Shown: piece by piece, positions 54,092 to 61,376 of the stretch
Numbering within the stretch: position 1 is the first letter of the stretch
Layout: each line of letters starts with the position of its first letter
Source of the DNA: Candidatus Marimicrobium litorale
GTDB taxonomy: Bacteria; Pseudomonadota; Gammaproteobacteria; Pseudomonadales; Halieaceae
Length of the DNA stretch: 64,000 nucleotides
Reading direction: 5' to 3'
Assembly (NCBI RefSeq): GCF_026262645.1
Contig: NZ_SHNO01000001.1
Coordinates: 1,488,001 to 1,552,000 of the forward strand
Notes under the pieces: model-generated
What the model saw: the letters and a program-made list of their open reading frames with translations, nothing else
The model's database searches: none
Told to the model about the DNA's origin: nothing
Program-made: the position numbers and the translations under genes

Positions 54092-54988
54092 ATGGAAACC
54101 TACACGATCTACAGCATAAGCAACTCCCCTTATCAGGAATGGCAGGCTGAATTGCTCGACTTTACATTCACGAAAGTGAAGCAACCCGGAAAATTGATTA
54201 GAGTATGCGCAGACGACGCCCAATTCCCTAGCCGTGAGCGATCGCGATCGAACACAGGTGATACTGTATTCACGCCGAGTTTGTCGAGGATAAGATGGCC
54301 ATTTATAAAAGTTGGCGGCCGCTATTTCAGAGTATTCTGGTCTCGCTATACGCTCGAATGGCCTGTTATGAACAAGCCGGGGGCGCTGAAATACTTGTTC
54401 GACCATTGCGATTTCAGCGACAACGACAACCTCATCTTCTTGGATCCGGACATGGTGTTTACCAAGCCTTGGAATCCACCAACAGAAAGGGGCCAGGTTC
54501 ATGGTCAAAAATGGAAGGGTTACGGTAAGAGCTACTGCGAAAGCTCCTCCATACATCCAGAGTTCTGCCCTGCAACGGAAAACGACTGCATCATGTATCC
54601 GTACGCTATCAAAGCTGGCGACCTTAGGGTCCTGATCTCTGACATTGAGCGTTTCGCCAGAGAGGGCTACCAGAAGGGAAGACAAGTTGGTCTTGACCAG
54701 GCCGCCTTATGGATGGCTGATATGCCTGCGTTCCAAACAGCAATGACCAAGCATGGTCTTACCATGAAGCCTGCGGAAAATATTGGCCTGTGCAACAACT
54801 GGAATAATTGTGACGACAAGGAGGCGCCTATCCTCCATTACTGCCAACCGATGAAAGATAAATCAGGCCAAACATTGTGGGATAAAAGAGATTACAAAGC
54901 ATGGGGTATGCCCCCAGACCCGTCGCTGGCTTTGAATCGTGTCGATCGAGAAGTCCTTGAGATAATCCGCGAAAAGATCGTCGGATGA
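54092..54988 (+). CDS. Second HPAT-like glycosyltransferase
   Basis: A 298-residue protein similar in plan to the glycosyltransferase at 48087. Matching stretches are YQEWQAELLDF, PVMNKPGALKYLFDHCD and NLIFLDPDMVF (113-123, with DPD at 118-120), and near the C-terminus ILHYCQPMKD, TLWDKRDYKAW. It has no PqqD-like domain. Family resemblance is to plant hydroxyproline O-arabinosyltransferases; the sugar is not predictable. The pair may add successive sugars, or act on different residues. The start has GGAG seven bases upstream. It is AT-richer by eye than the flanking chromosome, consistent with transfer. Confidence 0.75.
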   Translation: METYTIYSISNSPYQEWQAELLDFTFTKVKQPGKLIRVCADDAQFPSRERSRSNTGDTVFTPSLSRIRWPFIKVGGRYFRVFWSRYTLEWPVMNKPGALKYLFDHCDFSDNDNLIFLDPDMVFTKPWNPPTERGQVHGQKWKGYGKSYCESSSIHPEFCPATENDCIMYPYAIKAGDLRVLISDIERFAREGYQKGRQVGLDQAALWMADMPAFQTAMTKHGLTMKPAENIGLCNNWNNCDDKEAPILHYCQPMKDKSGQTLWDKRDYKAWGMPPDPSLALNRVDREVLEIIREKIVG

Positions 54989-55024
54989 GGTGGTGCCATA
55001 GGTGACAAGACCCGGCTGCGGTGC

Positions 55025-55180
55025 ATCAAGTTCAATGCTCTGTACGCCAGAAGATTAAGGCGAAAGCAGCGGGTTATGGCGACACCTTCTTCATCGACGA
55101 AGTATTCGTCGGCGTGCCAGACCATTTAGGTCAACGGCACGCAGCATTGCCTGTACTGGGCAATTTTTCAATGACGTTCC
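55025..55180 (+). pseudogene. IS6-family transposase relic
   Basis: Pieces of an IS6-type transposase occur in order but in shifting frames: FNALYARRLRRKQR (first frame), GYGDTFFIDEVFV (next frame, containing the first DDE aspartate region), then after about 19 extra bases VNGTQHCLYWAIFQ (first frame again), which matches the family's IxGxxHYLWRAVDQ. The rest is missing. The nearby TTTTGCAAC (55308-55316) resembles an IS6 terminal-repeat end. It marks the right edge of the island and suggests past insertion-sequence activity there. Confidence 0.6.
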
Positions 55181-55315
55181 TTCTGATTGAACTCTGTAAG
55201 CGGGGATTCTTTCCTCGCTCACCCTCGCGATAGGGAACAGGACATCTCCAGCCCGCCGCTGCTCGCACCACCGACCAGAGCAACACATCAGGTTCCACTT
55301 ATGGTCTTTTGCAAC

Positions 55316-55359
55316 AGCGAAATGATCTTTCGTTTTACTGATGGACTGCCAGCATTTTA
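55316..55359. repeat. Right copy of 44-bp direct repeat
   Basis: The partner of 46764-46807, with one difference at 55341. It covers the last seven codons and stop of the GST-like gene (minus strand), then 19 bp of downstream sequence. The genes between the two copies make up the glycopeptide island. Confidence 0.85.
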
Positions 55360-56444
55360 TTGTGCGCCCTGAATGGCAATTCCTCCTCCTGACCTGGCAG
55401 CAGTGGCAGGCACGCGTGACGCCATAGGGACTCCCAGCACCCGTGTCTCTCCAGCAGGGTGCGGCCCTGTTCCTGCGCGGCTTCAGGCATAGACATGAAA
55501 TGCAGGCGAAGCTGTTGTAAACACCACACACGATAACGTGAACAACGTGCACCACGATAATGCACACCGTCCAACTGAACATCGAAACGTCTTTTATTGT
55601 CGGCCACCGCCTCTGTGTTAGCACAGAGGTAGGGAAGATATCCGCTGCCAATATCGTCCAGCAGTGAGAAAACATCCTCCGGGATGCCATTGTCCCAGAC
55701 GCTTGCACAGTCGGACAAACGCGTATTCCACAAGCGCGCTACCCACTCCAGCACTGCGGGCGCCTGTTGCCGGATTATTTCCAACGGCACCGGGTCCAGC
55801 GCGAGGTGACGAAAAAAAGGCCCTGAAAACCCGATATCCGCCAGCGAGGGACGATCCCCAAATAAAAAAGGCCGCGCACTAAAAATGGACTGCAGCGTGG
55901 CGAGCAGACGTGCCACGCCTGCCTCTACTGCCACCACATTGTCCGCGCACATTCCGTCCCCTGTCGTGTATCCCGCACGCTGACGCTGCTGCAAGTACAA
56001 CCGCTTAAGCCCAACCGGACCAGGAACACCTCCCAGCAATTCCTCCGCCAGATGCCATGATGCAAAACGGGCTCCCTCCGCATAGTGCCATCGATAATGC
56101 ATAGCGGGTCGCCACCACCATTCATCTGCCCAGTCTTCCAGCAACAGACACAAAAACCGCTGTAACGGATCAGCGGGCATAAGCCCCGGCCCGGGCAGTC
56201 GTTGCTCAAACCAGTCGATCATCCGTGTTGTATCCGTCATCCAGCGGCCATCTGGCAGTATGACGGCGGGCATTTGCATGACTCCCACCTTTTTTGCCAT
56301 GCGTTTTTTGAATGCAGGAAACTGCATGCTGCGCAAGTCATAGGACACTCCGCGCACGCGAAAGTAATTTTCCATCTTACCGGTGAAGTAAGAAATATTT
56401 GAACCGTAGAGGGTGACAGGCTCTGTCAGTAATAGGTCAGTCAT
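55335..56444 (-). CDS. Glutathione S-transferase family protein
   Basis: A 369-residue protein. The N-terminal thioredoxin-like domain has TLYGSNISYFTGKMENYFRV, VMQMPAVILPDGRWMTDT (the cis-proline region) and MIDWFEQRLPG. A helical C-terminal domain follows, with ARPFLFGDRPSLADIGFSGP, a typical GST element. An extra 100 residues after that are unusual and include CLQQLRLHFMSMPEAAQEQG. The catalytic Tyr/Ser/Cys is not obvious. The extreme C-terminus (KMLAVHQ) lies inside the right copy of the 44-bp repeat, consistent with an element having inserted at the 3' end of this gene. Function is probably hydrophobic-compound handling; no substrate can be given. Confidence 0.87.
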   Translation of the reverse strand: MTDLLLTEPVTLYGSNISYFTGKMENYFRVRGVSYDLRSMQFPAFKKRMAKKVGVMQMPAVILPDGRWMTDTTRMIDWFEQRLPGPGLMPADPLQRFLCLLLEDWADEWWWRPAMHYRWHYAEGARFASWHLAEELLGGVPGPVGLKRLYLQQRQRAGYTTGDGMCADNVVAVEAGVARLLATLQSIFSARPFLFGDRPSLADIGFSGPFFRHLALDPVPLEIIRQQAPAVLEWVARLWNTRLSDCASVWDNGIPEDVFSLLDDIGSGYLPYLCANTEAVADNKRRFDVQLDGVHYRGARCSRYRVWCLQQLRLHFMSMPEAAQEQGRTLLERHGCWESLWRHACLPLLPGQEEELPFRAHNKMLAVHQ

Positions 56445-56849
56445 TGTGTTCTACTGATCTCCTACACAAAAATCTCGCTAGCAAAATAGACTAATCCGTT
56501 AGGACGCGCGAGGATCAACCACCCTCTCAGGCTTTTCTCATGAGTGTAACGAGCGTATCCCGTCTTCACGCAACGGACCCCCGACAGGCTTGGGTTTATC
56601 TGCATTCAGCTCGTTTCAGCACAGTTACCATGGTGTAACTGACGGTCACTACAGAACCGCTGCAAAATACTTTGATCTCGGGCTGCTCAATAGTATCTTC
56701 TTCAATCACAAGCGCAAAGAACTCAGCCCTATGCGCTTTTTAATGATTACCTACTTCCCGAAGCGCTACTGCTGATAGTATTCTATATCAGGTCTCGAAT
56801 CCTAAAGCTGCATCCGTCGTTACACGGATCCTGCTATCCTGAGGAATAC
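56445..56849. other. Divergent intergenic region of 405 bp
   Basis: It lies between the GST-like gene (minus) and the carotenoid oxygenase gene (plus). A 61-codon frame (56590-56775) has no support. I see no hairpin, repeat or RNA gene beyond ordinary promoter sequence. Confidence 0.5.
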
Positions 56850-58157
56850 ATGATGAACCAGCCCGTCGAGCAACCGTTCTATCTGAAAGACAATTTTGCC
56901 CCTGTCTCTGAGGAGATCAGCGAGAGTCATCTGCAGGTTGTCGGCAACATTCCGCCGGGTCTGAATGGTCGCCTGCTGCGCAACGGCCCCAACCCCCAAA
57001 CGGGTTGGTCCGATCACTGGTTTTTCGGCAACGGAATGATACACGGCGTTGAGTTCTGCAACGGTAAGGCTAACGGCTACCGTAATCGTTACGTAAGAAC
57101 AACGTTGTATGACGACCCGGGTGCCGACTCCGGTGAAGCAATGATGGATCTCGCAAAATCAGCGGCAAACACGCATGTGATTCATCACGCGGGAAAGATT
57201 CTCGCTTTGGAAGAAGCCCATCTCCCATGGGAAGTCTCCCCAGAGTTAGACACAATCAAAGCGTGGGATTTCAACGGCAAGTTGGAAACACCGATGACGG
57301 CCCACCCCAAGGTATGTCCCGTTACCGGAGAGTTGCTCTTCTTTGCGTACGGACTCTTCCCACCCTACCTCACCTACCATAGAGCGAACGCGCAGGGTGA
57401 GCTGGTGCAGTCAGAGCAAATTACAGTGCCCGGGGGCACCATGATGCACGACTTCAACATCACAGAAAATTACGTGATCTGGATGGACCTGCCAGCCGTG
57501 TGGGATATCGAATCACTGGCAGGTGAAGGTCTGCCTATCAAGTGGGATGAGTCCTATGGCGCACGTCTGGGCGTCATGCCCAGGACTGGTGGCGACAGCG
57601 ATGTCACCTGGTACAACATAGACCCCTGCTACGTATACCATCCGCTAAATGCATATGAGGATGGCGACAATATTGTGCTTGACGTCTGCCGTCTGGCCAA
57701 CATGATAGCCGACGGCATCGATTCACCCGCCTTCATGACACGCTGGGTCATTAACCGCTCAAGCGGCACCGTGAGCGAAACGCAGATCGATGACCGCAAC
57801 ACGGAATTTCCCCGGGTCCCGGATACGCTCATCGGCCAGAAACATCGTTATGGATACGTCGCAGGCCTTGCCGCCTCAGCACCCTACGGAGAGCGATATA
57901 TCAAGTATGACTTCGGGGATTTCAGCGCCAAGACACTGGAACTGGGTCCTGGCCGCCAGGGCAGCGAGGCGGTGTTTGTCGCTGATCCATCTGGCAGTAG
58001 CGAGGACGATGGTTGGCTGCTGGCCTATGTCTATGACCAGAGCACCGAATGCAGCGAGGTGCTGATACTTGACGCCAGCACGCTGTCGGAAGAGGCTCGG
58101 GTCCTGCTACCGGCTCGCGTACCCATGGGCTTCCACGGCAGCTGGGTACCCGCTTGA
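56850..58157 (+). CDS. Carotenoid cleavage oxygenase family protein
   Basis: A 435-residue non-heme iron oxygenase of the RPE65/carotenoid cleavage family, which also includes lignostilbene and isoeugenol dioxygenases. The four iron-binding histidines are visible in their usual order: AHPKVCPVTGELLFF, MMHDFNITENYVIW, another near CYVYHPLNAYEDGD, and the terminal GFHGSWVP. The N-terminal NIPPGLNGRLLRNGPNP is the family's entry motif. Whether it cleaves a carotenoid or a phenylpropanoid double bond is unknown. GAGG precedes the ATG pair at 56850/56853. The amidohydrolase gene follows after 12 bp, suggesting a shared pathway. Confidence 0.93.
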   Translation: MMNQPVEQPFYLKDNFAPVSEEISESHLQVVGNIPPGLNGRLLRNGPNPQTGWSDHWFFGNGMIHGVEFCNGKANGYRNRYVRTTLYDDPGADSGEAMMDLAKSAANTHVIHHAGKILALEEAHLPWEVSPELDTIKAWDFNGKLETPMTAHPKVCPVTGELLFFAYGLFPPYLTYHRANAQGELVQSEQITVPGGTMMHDFNITENYVIWMDLPAVWDIESLAGEGLPIKWDESYGARLGVMPRTGGDSDVTWYNIDPCYVYHPLNAYEDGDNIVLDVCRLANMIADGIDSPAFMTRWVINRSSGTVSETQIDDRNTEFPRVPDTLIGQKHRYGYVAGLAASAPYGERYIKYDFGDFSAKTLELGPGRQGSEAVFVADPSGSSEDDGWLLAYVYDQSTECSEVLILDASTLSEEARVLLPARVPMGFHGSWVPA

Positions 58158-58169
58158 CGAGCCAGTGAG

Positions 58170-59408
58170 ATGAAACCTCAGGCAGGTTGCAACCGTCGCG
58201 CGTTCCTGAATAAGGCAGGACTTTCTATCGGCAGCGCATCGCTGCTGGGGCTCGGACTGAGCGCCTGCGATTCCCCCACGCCAGAGCGCTACTCTCGAGC
58301 GGATATCGAGTCCCTCGCTGCAGAGCGTGGCAGGGAGCAAGAGATCAAGGGAGAGGGCGAGTACGGACACCATGTCTATCCGGGCTATCGCGGTCTGGCA
58401 GAACTGCCCTGGTTTGAGCTGGATACAGAACAACAGCTGGTGTGCGTCGATGACAGCGTTCCGCTATCGATCGATATCCACAGTCACCTCGGCATGTCAT
58501 TACTTTTCAAGCCCCGACTCGATCTGCATGCGAGCACCCCGCGCGTAAAGCACCTCCTAGACTGCGATAAGACAAATCCGGGGTGCCCTTTCGACCTGGA
58601 CGTTTATGCTAACAGCAACTTCAGTGAAGAAGCCCTCGGCGACCTGCGCATACAAACCATCGCTCAAGGGCTGTGGGGCAGCTCTTATGCAGCCACGCAA
58701 ACTATCCCTAACCTGTTACGGGAGATGGATGCCATGCGTGTGCAAAAGGCATTTTTATTACCTATAAAGCTCGGCCTCCCCTTCGGAGATAACCTCGCGG
58801 AGGACTGGCGCGCGGCCATAAAATCCGCTGGCGCTCGAGACCGATTGCACTGCGGCCTCTCCATAAACCCGCGCAGCGAGAACGCGTTTGCGGAAATGCG
58901 AGCTCACGCTGCACAAGGTGCTCGCATCATCAAGTTACACCCGACCATGCAACGTTTCTACCCGGATGACCCTGCGGCAATGTTGCTCTACGAGGAGGCC
59001 TCGAGACTCGGCCTGGTGGTTTTTTTCCATGGCGGACGCGCCGGCATAGAACCGGAGTCTTCACATTCCTTTGCCATGCCCCGGCATTACGAGGCAGCCC
59101 TGCGCGAGTTCCCGAATCTGCAGTTCATTCTCGGTCACGCCGGTGCAAGAGATATGCAGGGTATGCTTGCGCTAGCACTTTTGTACGATAATGCGTGGCT
59201 TGATATCCATGGGCAGGGCCTGAGCAGGCTGGAACAGTTGATTCAGGAAACAGACGGTGAACGGTTGCTGTTTGGTACCGACTGGCCATTTTACCACATT
59301 GGCGCGTCGCTGGCGAAAGTGCTTATCACCACGCAAGCACCCGTAAGGCATCGTATCCGATACGCTATTCTGAGAGGAAACGCCGAGACGTTACTTCCCG
59401 ACTGGTAA
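58170..59408 (+). CDS. Amidohydrolase-family protein with Tat/lipoprotein signal
   Basis: A 412-residue metal-dependent hydrolase of the amidohydrolase_2 family. The N-terminus has a twin-arginine motif (NRRAFLNKAG), a hydrophobic stretch and the lipobox-like LGLSACDS, so it is likely exported folded and perhaps lipidated. The TIM-barrel metal ligands appear in IDIHSHLG, IKLHPTMQ, VFFHGGRAG, FILGHAGARD and LLFGTDWPFYH. Family members hydrolyse or decarboxylate ring-cleavage products. It follows the carotenoid-oxygenase gene closely and may act on its product outside the cytoplasm, though the oxygenase itself has no signal peptide, which makes a strict series of steps doubtful. Confidence 0.87.
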   Translation: MKPQAGCNRRAFLNKAGLSIGSASLLGLGLSACDSPTPERYSRADIESLAAERGREQEIKGEGEYGHHVYPGYRGLAELPWFELDTEQQLVCVDDSVPLSIDIHSHLGMSLLFKPRLDLHASTPRVKHLLDCDKTNPGCPFDLDVYANSNFSEEALGDLRIQTIAQGLWGSSYAATQTIPNLLREMDAMRVQKAFLLPIKLGLPFGDNLAEDWRAAIKSAGARDRLHCGLSINPRSENAFAEMRAHAAQGARIIKLHPTMQRFYPDDPAAMLLYEEASRLGLVVFFHGGRAGIEPESSHSFAMPRHYEAALREFPNLQFILGHAGARDMQGMLALALLYDNAWLDIHGQGLSRLEQLIQETDGERLLFGTDWPFYHIGASLAKVLITTQAPVRHRIRYAILRGNAETLLPDW

Positions 59409-59710
59409 AACGTGTCCGGAAGATTATCGGCTAAAGCGCTGTGCCACACCACAGCGACCCATTAATGTCGGAGAAAATCAGCGAGAAGGAATACGGTGCA
59501 AAGCCTTGGGAAGATATCATCGCTAGTGGTGATGTAAACGACAACTGAGATATCAATACACGCGGGGCTCTTGCACTTGGTGCATTTGAATTCCGCAGAC
59601 TGCAACCTGGCCATACGCACAGACAGCGCTGACCAGATGGATTTCGGGGCATGACCTGCGTTTTGCGCTTGCGGGTCCCGACAAACTGAACTCACTGAGT
59701 ACTGAAACTC
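59409..59710. other. Intergenic stretch between amidohydrolase and DUF35 genes
   Basis: A 27-codon frame from ATG 59467 (MSEKISEKEYGAKPWEDI and a few more residues) looks protein-like but has no good ribosome-binding site and no match I recognise; it may be a fragment. No other gene or structure seen. Confidence 0.4.
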
Positions 59711-60118
59711 ATGGACGCGACTCGCATCAAACCGCCTCTGGGACCCGACAACCGCTGGTGGTGGGATATGGCCAATAAGGACAAACTCGGAATCCAGAGG
59801 TGCACAGACTGTAAAGCCCTGCGCCACCCGCCGCGTCCCATGTGCGGTGAATGCCGCTCACTCGAGTGGGATGCCGTCGAGGCGAGCGGCAACGGCACCA
59901 TTTGCAGCTATACAGTATTAACCCACCCTCGCTTTCCAGGTTATGACTACCCCCTGATCATCGTACTGGTGGATCTCGCGGAGGGTACTCGCCTCACTTC
60001 GCAATTGGTTAACTGCACGCCTGAGGAGGTGGACTTTGAACTGCCAGTTGTTATGACGATTCAGCAAGACGCAGACGGCTTCAAATTGCCTGTTTTTCAG
60101 CTGGCGGAGCGCGCGTAA
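59711..60118 (+). CDS. DUF35 OB-fold protein with zinc ribbon (ChsH2-like)
   Basis: A 135-residue protein. A rubredoxin-like zinc ribbon is formed by CTDCKALRHPPRPMCGEC (residues about 36-53), followed by an OB-fold with GNGTICSYTVLTHPRFPGYDYP. DUF35 proteins form complexes with thiolase-like or hydratase-like partners that carry out retro-aldol or thiolytic steps; ChsH2 with Ltp2 in steroid side-chain degradation is the known case. The thiolase-like gene starts one base before this gene ends (TAATG), which supports a complex. Metal binding is inferred from the four cysteines. Confidence 0.87.
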   Translation: MDATRIKPPLGPDNRWWWDMANKDKLGIQRCTDCKALRHPPRPMCGECRSLEWDAVEASGNGTICSYTVLTHPRFPGYDYPLIIVLVDLAEGTRLTSQLVNCTPEEVDFELPVVMTIQQDADGFKLPVFQLAERA

Positions 60119-61290
60119 TGCCTGTTGCACTGAAAAATGAAGCGGCTGTTGCAGGCATCGGGATGACCGACTTCAGCAAGGCGTCGGGTGTTTCGGAACT
60201 GTCACTCGCGGCGCAATGCGTCGTCGCGGCCTGCGACGATGCAGGCCTGCAGACCAGCGAGATCGACGGACTGGTGAGCTACACATTGGATTCCTCTGAT
60301 GAGATTGAAGTCGCCAGGGCCGTGGGTGCCGGAGATCTCAGTTTTTTTTCCAAGGTTAATTATGGTGGAGGTGCCGCGGTTGGAACGATTGCCCAGGCCG
60401 CGATGGCGGTAGCCACGGGCCAGGCCAGCACCGTGGTGTGTTATCGGGCTATGAACGGACGCTCGGGTAAACGCATGGGCCAGGGCATCTCCGGAGACAT
60501 CATTACCTCGGACCTGGTGCACTGGTCATGGTATATGACCTACGGCATGCTAATTCCCGGGTCCTGGATAGCCATCATCGCCAATAAATACATGCACCGC
60601 TATGGCGTTACGCGGGAAGACCTCGGTCGTGTCGCCATCTCACAGCGCAACCACGCCCTGCGCAATCCGCGCGCCTGGGGCTATGGCAAGGCGTTGACCA
60701 TGGAGCAATATCTTGCATCAGAGCCAATCGCTTTTCCTCTCTGCCTTTACGATTTTTGTCAGGAGACGGATGGCGGTGTCGCTATATTGGTCACCAGTGC
60801 CGAACGGGCACGTGACCTGCGCTGCAAGCCTGCTGTGATTCGCGGCGTGACTCAAGCCGCTACCGGGGGTCAGGAGCAGATGACCAGCTTTTACCGTGAT
60901 GAACTGGAATCCTTACCGGAAATGGAAATGGCCGCAAGGCGCGTCTATGCCCAGGCCGGACTCGGACCCGACGACATCGATGCGGCCTGCCTGTATGACG
61001 CGTTTACCTCAGAAGTCATCATGCAACTGGAATCGTTCGGCTTCTGCGATCGCGGGGAGGGTAAAGAGCTTGTAAGAGAGGGCGCGCTGGATATCGGCGG
61101 CAGGCTACCGAACAATACTCACGGTGGACTGATCTCCGAGGCGTACGTGCACGGCATGAACAACATTGCGGAAGGGGTTCGGCTTATACGCGGCGACTCT
61201 ACAGGACAGCCTGATAAAAACGTGGAACACGTGCTGGTCAGCAGTGGTGTAGGGGTGCCCACAGGCGCCATAATTCTGGGAAAGGATTAA
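60118..61290 (+). CDS. SCP-x/Ltp2-like thiolase homologue, probably aldolase
   Basis: A 390-residue thiolase-superfamily protein. Conserved parts include AAVAGIGMTDFSKASG at the start, CLYDAFTSEVIMQLESFGF, and NNTHGGLISEAYVHGMNNI near the end, matching the SCP-x/Ltp2 group. The position of the catalytic cysteine of true thiolases is occupied by KVNYGGGAAVGTI, without Cys, so thiolytic chemistry is unlikely. Ltp2-type aldolases work without it, using tyrosines, to release propionyl-CoA or acetyl-CoA units from a steroid side chain with a DUF35 partner. Direct overlap with the DUF35 gene fits this. The exact substrate is unknown. Confidence 0.88.
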   Translation: MPVALKNEAAVAGIGMTDFSKASGVSELSLAAQCVVAACDDAGLQTSEIDGLVSYTLDSSDEIEVARAVGAGDLSFFSKVNYGGGAAVGTIAQAAMAVATGQASTVVCYRAMNGRSGKRMGQGISGDIITSDLVHWSWYMTYGMLIPGSWIAIIANKYMHRYGVTREDLGRVAISQRNHALRNPRAWGYGKALTMEQYLASEPIAFPLCLYDFCQETDGGVAILVTSAERARDLRCKPAVIRGVTQAATGGQEQMTSFYRDELESLPEMEMAARRVYAQAGLGPDDIDAACLYDAFTSEVIMQLESFGFCDRGEGKELVREGALDIGGRLPNNTHGGLISEAYVHGMNNIAEGVRLIRGDSTGQPDKNVEHVLVSSGVGVPTGAIILGKD

Positions 61291-61376
61291 TACCGGGAAA
61301 TGAAAAAGATGAGCCGTTCCAGTAAATGGGTGGGAGACGCCAACAACGCTCGCGCCCCCACCGTTTCGTGTGCAGT

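Noticed and set aside
46764-55359. 44-bp repeats as an IS target-site duplication
   Set aside because: Far longer than the 8 bp made by IS6 elements, and the right copy is part of a host gene's 3' end.
59431-59827. Minus-strand frames across the DUF35 gene start, with a CTKC-like cysteine pair
   Set aside because: Shadow of the DUF35 gene and spacer; no consistent domain.
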